Positions 44,672 to 57,300 of a DNA stretch of 64,000 bases are shown here, in pieces; positions within the stretch are counted from its first letter, which is position 1; each line of letters starts with the position of its first letter. The position numbers were made by a program, and so were the translations under genes. The stretch is from assembly GCF_022965805.1 (NCBI RefSeq), contig NC_133103.1, positions 31,435,635 through 31,499,634 of the forward strand, read 5' to 3'. The notes beneath the pieces are model-generated. The model worked only from the letters and a program-made list of their open reading frames with translations. It was not told the DNA's origin and ran no database searches. The stretch is from Primulina eburnea (taxonomy: Eukaryota; Streptophyta; Magnoliopsida; Lamiales; Gesneriaceae).

Positions 44672-47244
44672 TGTAAGGTCTAGGAATTTAAATCACGTAA
44701 CCTGAATGCATGCAATCTATGGATTTATTTAATTATGGGTTTAATTATTTTTATGTATTTTGTGCATGTCATTGCATGGTAGGATTTATTTCATTAAATT
44801 TTAAAAAGTTCATTGATTAGGATTTCTATATACATTTCGCGCTCGAACGAGGAACGAAGACCTGAGAATTAGCAGGAAAATTATTTTTTATTACATGATT
44901 AATTTTTATTAATTATTATTAGGTGGTTTAAAGGTATTTTTCAAGATATGGGCTTTGTTGGGTATTTTTACCCACAAGAGCATAAATTCTAATTTTACGC
45001 AAATTTTATCGAATCAGGGGACGTTTTGCGGGTTCGGCTAATATTTTAAAAAAAATTTCCAGCACGAAATATTTTCGTGAGTATGTTTTGACTTAATGGG
45101 CCTAATTTTAATCTTGTTGGGCTTAAAACCCTTTTTAAACTCTTAATTAGCAATTTAGGGCCTATTATTGTAATTGTTAACTATTTAAATAATACTTAAT
45201 TAACTCTAAACCTAAACCTAGCACTCTCCACCAGCCGACACCCCTTCATTCAGATTCAGTCCCTCGGCTTCAGCGAGAACTTCCCCCAAGAAAGCTTCGG
45301 TTGAGCTTTTCTCCATAGAAAAAAAAATCAGCCCCGGACTCGTTCTTCGATCTTCTCGCGTCTACATCATCCTGTCACGTTGTGCACTCTTATTTCACAT
45401 CATAATCGTCATATACATGTGGTTTTGTGTGCCTTGTATGAAGCTTTCATAGATATTGCACGATAGTGTATGGTTGCATTGTTTATCTCGGTTTTGTGCA
45501 TGTTCTTGTGCAACTCGCGTTTTTATGTGAACTTTGGTGTAAAGGGGCTGCTGGTGAAGTATTTTAGGATCTTTTTTATCGAGGATTCAGGTGGTACAGC
45601 TGCTGGAGTCGCGGATAGCCGAGAGAGTGAGAGATATAGGTTGGATCGGTGGTTTCTTGAAGGGTGTCGAATAGATCGAGAGTTGAGGAGGGAAGCCACC
45701 GGCGTCAATGTGATTCCAGACCTTGGACCTCCCTCTGATGGGTCCGAACCATGACCTGGGAGAGCCATAACCCTGCTGGTCTGAACCCTCGAGCAGCAGG
45801 AACAAACCTAGTGCAAGGGAGCTCGCGGTTGAGGTGTTTCGGCTCCTAGCGTGTAGGCGTAGTGTGTAGGCTGTATGGGGCTGGATTCATGGTGTCTTTG
45901 GGTCCAAAGGAGTCCTAGGATGGGCTAGGGGTAGCCGAGACGTGGCTGGTCATATAGGTGGCGGGTTAGGATCGCAATAAGTGAAGAATATTGTGCTAGG
46001 GTTTGTAGATGAGGGAGATGCAAATTTCACCAGCCCGGTGGCCTAGGGTTCGAAGGCTTAGGGGTCGGGGTAGAAGATTTTAGGACATTTTACATGTTTA
46101 TAATGTGTTGTAAAAAGTTGGGAAAAATTTGGTTGAGTTTCGGTTCGATTCGGGTTAAAAACGGGACCCAGACCAAGTTTTATAACGAATCAGTTAAGTT
46201 AGGTTTTGGGCTCGATTTTACATCTAAGAATGATTTTATATATGTTTTGGGTCATTCTAAGGAGTTTGGTAAGTTTGAGGTCAATTTTAGAGGTCCATGG
46301 GTAAAACGGTAATTTTTGGATTTCCAGGGGCAAAATGGTCATTTTGCACCCGAGGTGAGATTTTGGTTCTGGCAGTGCCATGAGCACAAATTTACTATAT
46401 TTTAAATGTTTATGCATCAATATCACGATTTTTAAAATTTTATGAAAATATATGTTGCCTGCTTGAACTTAAGAAAATTGCATTTGTTCATGATTTTTAT
46501 AAGTGATGTAAATGATGATGATCTGAATGATTGAATTATTTGTGAGTATCGAAATATATCTCATGCATAAGACGTATATGTAAATGATGATGATGATGAG
46601 GCCTAGGCACAGTGGATGGGTAATTCTGTCACTGATGTCCGACAGCCGTCGGGTACCGCGGTTCTATGTATGATGGATCCATCGTAAATGATGATGTACG
46701 ATAGTCACCTCTAATGAACTGAATTCCTCAATGATGAATGATGATTAACGATGAACTGTTTTGGCACGTCAAGATTTCATATGACACGTTTACATTAAGC
46801 TTTTAAAGTTCATGAAAGATATGTTCGGTATGATATTTTTCACTGCTGTGTGCTATGTATAGGTATTTGTTATTCATGGTATAGGTGTGTTGAGTCTTTA
46901 GACTCATTAGACATGTGTGATGCAGGTGAGTTCGATGACGAGGGATTAGAGGTGCTGAACTCTTAGTCAGCATACCTGGTGGGCGATATGACCTGAAGAC
47001 CTTATGTTTTTCCGCACTTTTATGATTTTACGATTTGAGAGGATTTGAGCATTTCACAATATTGTTTGATGTTAGGATTTTTACTCTTTTTGGCTCCGTC
47101 ATATTTTTATTGGTAATTACTTATGATAATTTTTAAATGATGTTTTTAGGGCTGCATGCATGGGATTTATTTAAATGTTTATTTTCAAAATGAGAGCTTT
47201 ATAAAAAAAAATATTTTCGCACTTCCAAAAAGGTAAACGTTACA
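44672..47244 (+). repeat. 3' LTR of element IV (2573 bp)
   Basis: Runs tgtaaggtctagg...aaacgttaca. The right half repeats the 5' LTR. The same LTR family recurs inverted at 49022-51609. Open stretches inside it (for example 45470-45754) have no recognisable domain and are treated as chance. Confidence 0.9.
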
Positions 47245-47360
47245 ACTGGACCAGACATACGTCGTGCGCCTAGCCTTAGAAGATTTAGAATGTGCTTTTG
47301 CGTTTAAAACGCTCGAAAATTCGGTTGGCGCGGGTTCCAAAGAGGAGCGAACGGAAAGCA

Positions 47361-48691
47361 TGTAGCGTCCTTACCCGAGCCACTACTAAACAGACTAATA
47401 AATATGCAACATTAAACTTAATAACCACAATTGAACAGCGGAAACCAAATACCTAATCATCTTACAACCTAAACGAAAACAAAACAATAACTACAGTCTT
47501 AAACATTAATACAACCATAACAAATACAAAACATAACCTTGAACGAGAAAACGATAAACCACAGAAAACCTCCACTAGATCACCACCGAAAACCCAAATG
47601 CTCTAGCCACTGCCCTGGTCGTCCGAACCGTCCAACCTAAGACCTGCCCCATGGAATGGGTTGCCCAAGATGAAAACAATGACGTGAGCGACAATCGCCC
47701 AATACGAGAATGTACGAGTATATAAACTGATATGATGCATGTGAAATGCAATATGCTCGGATATCAAGGATCAAGTCAAGAATCTCATGCTCAGTCTAGA
47801 GGCGCCTGAGTGTGTAGTCTCTGATCTGCCCTAGGCATGTTTTGGCTCCCACACTCATCATCAAGACGTGGACCTGCAATGTCCAGGTCATCAGAGCCCG
47901 CGGGTCCCGTCGGACACTGTAGCTCTCGATGCCCCATCGTCCACAAAACAGAATAGGGCTGAGCGGCCCCAACAAACGAGGTATATCTCAAAATATATCA
48001 GGCTCAACATGATATGTCATGCATAATATGCCAAAGCAGTAAAACATGTATCAATGCAACAGATAAATATGCAGCATATAAGTGTGTATACTACTCTTGG
48101 ATATATCAGTCAGTACATTACGTACCTCACTAAAACAATCTGACAGAAAGCTCTGAACCTAGACAATACCAACATAATGAAATCACTATCAAACCAGGAC
48201 AAACATGCTACAAGTTCTCCCTAATGATCCTTAAATCACTATCTAAGGATTTAGGATTATACCTGCGTCCGTCATCAGCCCGCTGATTATGTCTCAATCT
48301 CAGTACACCGACCCTCCTCGAGTCGACAAGAGCTCCGAAAATTCCCGACACCAAAGTGCCCTAGAAACTGACTAGAAACTATGGTATAACTAGAACTCTC
48401 TCTGAAGAAAGCGGTGAAGGAAACAAAAGAATCGGCTTCCATTTATAGGCTGCATCCGCACTATTACAGAAAATCCGAACCAATATTATCTGCCAATTGT
48501 CAGAATCTCATTGATCTAGCTGGATTTCTCGAGATAATGTAATCCAAAGTAGGTCGGGTTATCCATTTAAAATTCGGTGGATACCAACAGCTTAATCCCG
48601 AATTATCAATTCCTTAATAATACTTAATTAACAACTCATTAATTATGTATTAATTAACACTTCATTCAAAACAAGTATTCGGATCATTACA
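47361..48691 (-). mobile_element. Solo LTR, minus strand (1331 bp), with target duplication
   Basis: Sense ends are tgtaatgatccg (48691) and ...aaggacgctaca (47361). Flanking target duplication aagca occurs at 47356-47360 and 48692-48696. A TATA box (sense cctataaatgg) lies near 48448. No internal region is present, so it is a product of LTR-LTR recombination. Open stretches such as 47791-47991 are not credible genes. Confidence 0.88.
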
Positions 48692-48696
48692 AAGCA

Positions 48697-49021
48697 ACTA
48701 GCCTTCAAAATTTACCTTGAATTTTCGAAAATTCGGCGTATGTGTTGTGTTTGTTTTTCGACTGCCCTAGGAGTCTAGAACCCTAGGTTTTTGATTTTAT
48801 AATTTTCGAATACTAATGTTTAAAAGTTAGGGTTTTTAAGGTTTTTGATTTAGGAATAATTAAGCCCATTAATCTTAGGTAAATTATGTCCATTAAAGCT
48901 CATTTAATTGTAAAATAAAAGTTTATTCTAGAAACTTCTAATAATAAAAACTTTCGGGCCCTTAAAAGTAGTTCGTTTGACTAAATTCGGCTTCTCGGTT
49001 AAAATAAGGCTCGAATCGTAA
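48697..49021. other. Unassigned AT-rich spacer between two solo LTRs
   Basis: About 325 bp with no open frame, RNA gene or repeat that I recognise; probably older repeat sequence. Confidence 0.5.
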
Positions 49022-51609
49022 GAAAACGTCTACTGTTTAAAATAATAAAAGAATTTTTTTATTTTTATTTTTTTGAAAGCTGATTCTCGAAAATGAACAT
49101 TTACAAGCATGCGTGCAATAACTGCTGAAACTCACACATTTTAAAATAAGAGGAATTCCATATTGAAAAATTATTGCAGTTAAAAATATTACCCAAACTC
49201 CTATCGGAACATCAACATATAAAAACACAAAAGTATGAAAATATCTGAAACACTCCTAACTCAAAACATGATGTGCGGAAAATACGGTTCTCGAGTCCGT
49301 GTGCTCATAACCAACCTGCCTACTCAGTATTCGGCACCTCCAGTCTCCTGATCAAAATTATCACCTGCATCATTCACGTCTAATGAGTCTAAAGACTCAA
49401 CACACCTGTAACGTTATAGCAAGTACATATACATAGCAGGCAACACTGAAGAGTACCGTACTAAAAAAACATTTCAAGATCGTAAAAGTTGCATGCATAA
49501 TCATAACATGTCGAAGCATAAATATTTTCATAACATATCACATCATATCAGCATATACGTGTTCGTTTTCTTAATTTGAATTTCGTTCAATATTTGTCAC
49601 TTTCGTATCATCGTGTCAGTCAATGGATCCATCTATGTATAACTATGGTACCAACGGCGGGGACATCAGCAACAGCATTACCTGTACACCAAGACCTGGC
49701 CTTGCATGTCACCGTGTCATCGTATTATTAGTGACAACCAAATCTCATCCTTCAAAACATGTCATCGTATTCATCACTTAATAAACCATGCATATACATA
49801 AATTTTTATTATAATCAAGCATGCATCTTATTTTTCATATTTACAACAAAGTCATATTCATGATAACATAATCATTTAAAACATGACCAATCGTGTTTAG
49901 GGCGTTGTCAGGGATAAAAACTCGACCCGGGTGCAAAATGACCATTTTGTCCCTCGAAACCCTAATTGACCATTTTACCCCTGGACCTCTAAATTTTTAC
50001 CCGAAGCCTACCAAACACATCAAAAAAATATTAATAAGCATTTCTTAAACGAAAACTCGAGTCCGTATTCAAAACTTGCACGATTAATTTTAAAATTTGG
50101 ACCGGAGTCCCGGTTTTAACCCGAGTCAACCCAAAACTTAACCAAATCTTTCCCAACTTAAACCATGACTTGAATATACTCGACCAGCCCCTAAACCACT
50201 CGTCCAGACCTCTTAGGGCCTACGAACAATACGTGAAAGTTGCTGGAAATTTCTAGCACACCTACCACGAAACCCTAGCTTTGCCCTAGCCTCGAATTCT
50301 CAACTCTAGCCCAAACCGACAAGGACCAGATCCGAGCAAACCTTCCTGGACCAACCTTGGACCCTTATGGTCCTACATTACCCTACCTTTCAGCCCCATG
50401 CACTCCGTCAGGCGCAGAAACCCGAGAATCACCCGAAGGGCTCCAACCGAGACCAACCTCCACCAAACCCCCTTTGATCGATTCCAAGACCACCACCAAC
50501 TGTTCATAGCCCTTTCCCAGCCGTGTCACGTACCCAAGAGGGTCATATTCTTGGCTAGAATCGAGCCATGCATGGCTGCAACACCCTAACCTCTCCATCG
50601 AGCCATGGCCGAGACACATACCCAAGGAAACCAATCATCTATCACAAAAATCTCGAACCCCACCCAACTCCAGCCCCTTGACGCCTTACTCCTCGACACG
50701 TACAACCCCTAGGACCCCTACTTGGCATCCCCTCGCACAAAGAATCACAAAAACGTGAGTAATGTAAAGAATACATGCGTGTTCATGGTAAAATCCTTGC
50801 AAAAACAAAACCATAAGGTAAATCAAAGATTTCCTCATGCAAATACATATATATCAGCATACATAGAATGGATGATGAGAAAAATAATGATACAAGGCGT
50901 GCCTTAACGTATATGTGCTCGAAAACTTGAAGGCCTTAGCGAAGAACGCGCACCGGAGAGGCGAGGGAATATTTTCTATGAAAGCTAAGGGGAAAATCGA
51001 GAATGGCTACTGGAAATGGCCGTGAGAATGCTGCCGGATGGAAGGGAGGGTCCGGCAAAATTTACATTTAGGGTTTGTGTTTGATGGTGTAGGGTTTAAG
51101 TAGAAAATTAACACACTAATGGGCCATTAATTAAAATTTAAAAGGGTTAAAAGGATTTTGGGCCCATTAAGTACTAAAATCAACCCATGAAGCCCAATAG
51201 CACTCCCAAAAAATATTTTGTTTTGGTACGTTTTTTAAAATATTGCCTGAACCCTCAAAAGTCCTCTGAATCGTTAAAATTTTCGTACCGGTAAAAATTA
51301 CTTCGCCTCAAGTAAAAATACCCAACCAATGCCCATTTTCAAAATTCCTCCTTAAATACACTGTATATTAAATAACTAAAATTATTCAATAAAATTTTTT
51401 TCTGATTATCCCTGGTTTCCGTTACTCGTTCGAGTGCGAAATGCAACTTAAAATCATAATACATGAAACTCTAAAATAAACATGAAATGACACATATCGA
51501 TGTAGTACTTATGCAATAAAATGCATAAAAGTCAATAAACACATATTTTAAATAAAACCCTAGATTGAATGCAGTCGGTTTACGTAATTCGAATTTTCTA
51601 AACCTTACA
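49022..51609 (-). mobile_element. Solo LTR of the element IV family, minus strand (2588 bp)
   Basis: The reverse complement aligns with the LTR of element IV: the start tgtaaggtt at 51609, the block with ggggcaaaatggtcattttgca near 49940, and gtgttgagtctttagactcattaga near 49380. Length 2588 bp against 2573 bp for IV. Putative target duplication cgtaa at 49017-49021 and 51610-51614. The sense 3' end (gacgttttc) departs from the expected gacgttaca. Confidence 0.75.
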
Positions 51610-51820
51610 CGTAAAATAATTTGGACTCCAGTATTTTCAGAAAATTTTCACCCTATTTAATCATATTATCGAGCCTTAAAAACATTTATCGAAAAAATAT
51701 TTTCATCTCGGTTGTCCCCGTTCTGCTTTTTCTGCCCTAATATCGAATATCCGGACAAAATCTTTAATTTCATGAAATCATGTAATTTAAACATTTAATC
51801 ATATAAAATATATCATTTAA

Positions 51821-53313
51821 CACTACAAGAAAAATACAAATCAACAACAGTCATATAACAACGGTTTTTATTAAAACCGTTGTCTTTATTTTTTAACAAC
51901 GGTTTTAACAAAAACCGTTGTCGTAGCCTAAAAAACCCCGCTTATAGACAACGGTTTTTTAAAAACCGTTGTCTTTTATATGTCTACAACACCGGTTAAA
52001 ACCGGTGTTTTAGACATAAAAAGACAATAGTTTTTAAAAAATCGTTGTCTATGAGCGCTTTTTTTTTGGGCTACGACAACAGTTTTTAAAAACTGTTGTC
52101 TAAGAGTTTTTTTTTTTTTCTACAACAACGGTTTTAAAAACCGTTATCTATGAGCGGTTTTTTTTAGGCTACAACAACGGTTTTTAAAAACCGTTGTCTT
52201 TCGGATTATTTTTTTGGGCTACAACAACGTTTTTTCCAAAACCGTTGTCTATATAAAATTCTGTCAAGGGTCAAAGACAACAGTTTTTATAAACCGTTGT
52301 CTATTGGATGATTTTTTAACTACGACAACGGTTTTTTAAAACGTTGTCGTTTCTTGTTGTTTTATTTAGTTAAAGACAACGGTTTTTTAAAAAACGTTAT
52401 CGTAGTTTCAAATTTTTTTTAAAAAAATCTGTTCATATTTAGCGACGGTATTTAAATTACCGTCGCTAAATTCGCCCAATTTAGCGACGGTTCGTATACA
52501 CCCGTCGCCGATTTAAATCGGCAACGGTTTAAGCTAAAGACGTCGCTAGTAGCGACGGTTTAATCAAATACTGTCGCACAAATGTCTATAAACATCTACG
52601 TCCATGACCATTTTCTTCACACCCGTAAGTCATTTTCTTACTTAGTTATCTTCTCATTTTTCTTACCCTTTTTGTGTACGATTTTTTTTAAACTTAAATT
52701 TTAAGTTAAAATTAATTAGTTCTCTTCTCATTTTTCTTTCATGTTTTGTTTATGATTTTCCTTAAACTTAAATTTTAAGTTAAAAATTAAAAATATATTA
52801 ATTTAGTATGATTGTTAGTTTATTTTGTTAGGAGTATCAAACTATAAGCGCAATTTTTTTTTTATTTTACCTAAACATATAGCGACGGAAAATGTAAAAA
52901 CATCGTCGCTAATTAGCGACGGCGGGTATAATGCAAACCGACGCTAAGTGGCGACGGATAAAGTAAACCGTCGCTATTAGCGACGTAAATGTTTAGAAAA
53001 ACCGTCGCACAATTTTTGTTTTACAACAATTTTTCAATGCTACGACAACGGTTTTTCACCGTCGTCTTTAGACGTCTACGACAACGGTTTTTTACCGTTG
53101 TCTTTGAGCGCACCCTTTTAACCACAGTGCCTTTAACAACGGTTTTACAAGACCTACGACATCAGTGTTTCACCGTTGTCTTTGATGTCTACGACAACGA
53201 ATTTTCACCGTTGACTTTGAGCGCACCATTTAACAACACTGGTTTTAACAACAGTTTTTTTGACCTACGACAACGGTTTTTAACCGTTGTCTTTCGCGTT
53301 TTTTCTTGTAGTG
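51821..53313. mobile_element. Non-autonomous CACTA (En/Spm) transposon, 1493 bp
   Basis: Terminal inverted repeats CACTACAAGAAAAA at 51821 and its complement ending at 53313, with a 3 bp target duplication taa (51818-51820 and 53314-53316). These are the hallmarks of CACTA elements. No transposase is encoded. Outer arms (51846-52400 and 53040-53300) are packed with ACAACGGTTTT/AAAACCGTTGT inverted repeats. Inner arms (52440-52575 and 52875-53010) carry a second motif, TAGCGACGG. The core at 52636-52790 contains an imperfect direct duplication of about 75 bp. An autonomous relative would have to supply transposase. Confidence 0.93.
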
Positions 53314-53316
53314 TAA

Positions 53317-54357
53317 GCATTTAAAATTAATTGAATAAAATAAACAAGTTATTTAAATAATTTTCATGCATGTAGTTTATGTGCACTGATTTTCAGGCGG
53401 TAAATCAACACACCACACATATTCAAACTGTTATCTTCTTCAATTATCTCATTATCCCCAAAAATCTTCAAATCAATATTTTAAATTTCTTGACAAATAA
53501 TCTCAAAGCTAAAGTCACCAAAAATAAAGCTTAACACGTATTTTTCTATACTACACATTCAGTGTTTTTTTTCCATAATGTGATTAAATTCTGACCTTTA
53601 GATATCGATCTATGATGTCGAATTTTACTAAATACGATAGATTTATATGATCTAAAAACATGAAGAAAACTACTTCGAAGACTACGCGATTATGCATCGA
53701 ACTATCATAACCACGTAGTCAATACACTTTCAATTTTTAATTTTATTTTTGACAAATGGCCGGGCCAACATTCCTTACTCCTCTTTTATAAAGTTACCAG
53801 TATGATGATGCCTGTAACTTTCGGTAGATCGTGCAAATTGGCAAATCCTGAAGCACAACCATATAAAAAATACTATGAAAAAGTTATTAATAATCCAGGT
53901 GGGACGCAAGAAACTGTAAAATAATATTAAAAGCAAGCATTGTCCCAACGTGAATGGACTCTGATCAAGACAAAGTTTTGAACTTTTTCTGATTCTTGAC
54001 AGAATAATTCCCAACAACTCCACTGAAAGTGACAAGCCTCATAGCAGGTGTACAAATCTACATCGTATCTCATTTATTATGAACGTTAATATGGACTTTG
54101 TAATTCACAAACGTTAATCGTTGCAAATTAATAAGTTTTGTTAAAAGATGACTTTTTCTTTAATTCCCACAAAAAGGTTGCTACTTTATCGCTCTGATCG
54201 CAACAAACCTGGTGAAAAACAACCCACAAAACTCCAAATTTCATTCTCTACTCTCTGTTTATAGAAGTGACGAGAAACCTTTGCTTTTGCTTCGACCCCT
54301 TGCGTGAAACCCATCAATTTCTTTTCTTTCATAGAAGAAGATTGCTCAGAAGAATAA
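53317..54357 (+). promoter_or_regulatory. Upstream region and presumed promoter/5' UTR of galactokinase
   Basis: About 1.04 kb of AT-rich single-copy-looking sequence between the CACTA element and the galactokinase ATG. I see no convincing gene; the minus-strand open stretch at 53775-54035 has no recognisable domain. No single TATA box stands out. Confidence 0.5.
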
Positions 54358-57300
54358 ATGGCGGTACACGATGAGCTGCCTGTGCCCATTTTAACTTCTC
54401 TCGAACCCGTTTACGGGTCCGGGCCTCAGCTTAAAGAAGCAGAACTCCGATTCAATCGCTTGAGATCCAAGTTCGTCGAGTGCTTTGGGCACACCCCTGA
54501 TATCTACGCTCGATCCCCTGGTATTTATTGATAAACATGCCTGCAAATCAAGTTGTTTTTATTGATTATGGAAGTCAATATATATTTTCAATTCTTGGGT
54601 TGGATTTTTTGAAGGGAGGGTGAATTTGATAGGGGAGCATATAGATTATGAAGGTTATTCGGTGTTACCTATGGCGATCAGGCAAGACACGATCGTGGCC
54701 ATACGAAAATGCGAGTTGAATGAGAAGGAGAAAGGTCTAAAGATTGCCAATGTGAATGACAAGTACGCCGTATGTTATTACCCGGCGGATTCTGATCAGG
54801 TTAGTGGGGTATTACTTACTATAAGTTGAGGGTTGGTTTACATGTGTGTTGATTGAAATAATTTTTTTTTTTTGAGTTTTGTCGATATACCACGTGTAAT
54901 ATCGAATTCTGAAATGTTTAGTCATGCTTGGATACAGATTGGGAAAATTCCGGTGAAGTCCGATGTAAAATTTTGTTTAGTTCAGTTAAATATTTAATAT
55001 CGATCAGTCTTGTTAGCATGAAAATAGCTTTTCTGTATTTGGTTTTTGATGGTCCGGTTTGATCTGAAACTGAACGTTCCGAATGCTTACCCCAACACTT
55101 GGATAGCCTGTGGATTTAAATCTTCAATTTTTGCGGTGTTACGTTGATTTTTTTATTGTTTTGAAATATTTCTTTGAGAATTGAAATTACTAGGCATGTT
55201 TTGATCTTTATAGTTTTTGTTTTTCGTTTTCATTAATTTGTGTTTGAGTTTGCTGCATTGTTCGAGGTTTCAACAGGGATTTTTTTCCGCACACAAGTCT
55301 GCATTATTTTTTTATTTTTTTTTATAAGAAACTACTTTATTGATAATAATAGTTTAAGATTACAGTTGGAAGTGGACAAGCCATCCACAAAAAAAGTAAA
55401 GGACTAGCTTGTGACTAGTTAACAGTCAACATGATATGAAACGCCAATCCCTAACTATATCCGATAAAATCAGATGTTTAAATGTCGGTGTCGCCACTGT
55501 CCATCTTGCCACTCTGATCTTAATTGATTCCCACAGATTGTCCGAATTCTCTTCTATGTCATTGAATAGTCTGTTGTTGCGTTCCAACCATGTCGACCAA
55601 AATAAGCAGTGAATAATGATGAGCCAGAAATGATTTAGGTCTTTTCCTTGAAGGTAGAGTTGGAAGATATCTTAATCAAAGATTCAAACATGGCATGAAA
55701 GTAAAATCTCCGGCTAAATCTTATGCTTATGATATATATGTTATAAAGCCACAAAGTCAACGCGACCATGTTTGTGTCAAAACCGTAAATCTAAATTATA
55801 TATTCAAAATCTATGTGGAATAACCTTCTTTGGAAGGGGTGGTGAAGTTGTGATTCAAATCCTGGCCTCTCTCCAAGTAAACTCAACACTACCAAAAAAG
55901 TTACTTGGCCGGATAGAAGAACCACGTTTGTGTTATATTAAGCAACAATTCGTACGAGCCAGATTATGCTTGTTTCTTCAATTTTTGGTTATATCATGGC
56001 TTGTTAAAATGAGGTATGTTTTGTATGTAGGATATTGATTTAAAGAATCATCGGTGGGGTCACTATTTCATTTGCGGGTAAAGAGCTACTTATATTTCTT
56101 GAATTACTTCTTGAACAAACTTCGAGAAGCGCATATTTCTATTTCTCTCAATCACAATTATGTTCAATGCTAAAGGACGACTTGCTTCTTGTTTGCTTCA
56201 CAAGTGCTAATAACTATTTTTTAGCTGCTTCTTTCATGAAAATTTCAGTTATTTTCATCTTGAAGGTACAAAGGTTTCTATGAGTATGTCAGATCAAAAG
56301 GAAAAGATGCTGGTAAACCAGTTGGACTCGAGGTGGTGGTCGATGGGATAGTTCCAACAGGTATTTTACTCCGAAATTCTGTTAATTTAATGAGTGTCAT
56401 TTCTTGAATTTTGGATGATATTGTATGTTTACGTTAACTGTAGGGTCTGGCTTATCGAGCTCCGCTGCATTTGTTTGCTCTTCTACAATCGCTATAATGG
56501 CGGCATTAGGAATGAACTTTCCCAAGGTGTTGCTAAAAAATCTGATAAAATTTGTTACTTGCCTCTTTTACTGAATAAAATTACTCTTATCCACATTCTA
56601 TGATTAAAATATTTCAGAAAGACCTCGCTCAACTTACTTGTGATTGTGAAAGACACATAGGCACCCAATCTGGTGGAATGGACCAGGTATTTTTACTCAT
56701 TATTACGGAGAAGGAGAATTGAGAATTTTATTTCTATTATTCAAGTCTGATCACTTGTACAGAGTGTATCCAAGTTCTTTTATATACAAGTCAACCGCCT
56801 AACTGCTAATTAACCAACTAATTAACAGCTTAATGCTAACTACTAATTATTAGCTAATACCCCCCTTCAAGGTGGACTGTAAATGTTCTTTACAGCCATC
56901 TTGGACAACAAAGGTGAAAGTTTCGATGCAGGTAGCGGTTTTGTGAACATGTCGGCAAGTTGAAGATGTGACCGAATGGGCAGCAACTTGATCGATCCAT
57001 CCTTGAGCTTATCCCGAATAAAATGACAATCGATTTCAATGTGTTTGGTGCGTTCATGAAAGACGAGGTTGGAAGCTAGATGAATGGCGGACTGATTGTC
57101 GTAATAGATAATTGCGGGAGTAGAAATTTGAATTTGGAGATCCTTGAGCAACTGAGCAAGCCACAACACCTCGCTGGTTGTAGTGGCCAATGCTCGATAT
57201 TCAGCCTCTGTTGAGGACCTAGATACAGTTATCTGCTTCTTTGTTTTCCACGAAATCAAAGCATCTCCAAGGAAGACACAAAAACCAGATACCGACTTCC

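Larger units (their letters stand above)
30748..47244 (+). mobile_element. Element IV: Ty3/gypsy chromovirus, host of element V
   Basis: Partial 5' LTR (30748-32054), PBS with one mismatch, gag, spacer, protease, RT, RNase H, integrase, and a chromodomain split by element V at 36945-44541, then polypurine tract and a complete 3' LTR (44672-47244). Internal length without element V is about 5.0 kb. The first roughly 1280 bp of the 5' LTR are missing, so no target duplication can be checked. Closely related to element II but a separate family. Confidence 0.9.

Noticed and set aside
45470..45754. 94-codon open frame in the 3' LTR of element IV
   Set aside because: Lies within an LTR, matches no family I know, and overlaps antisense frames of similar length.
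47791..47991. 66-codon minus-strand open frame
   Set aside because: Inside a solo LTR with target duplications; no domain and no start context.
53775..54035. 86-codon minus-strand open frame upstream of galactokinase
   Set aside because: Hydrophobic, no recognisable domain, no supporting context; likely chance in AT-rich DNA.
55772..56038. 88-codon open frame in galactokinase intron 2
   Set aside because: Runs across the exon 3 acceptor in a different context and shows no domain; exon 3 begins at 56031 in the kinase frame.
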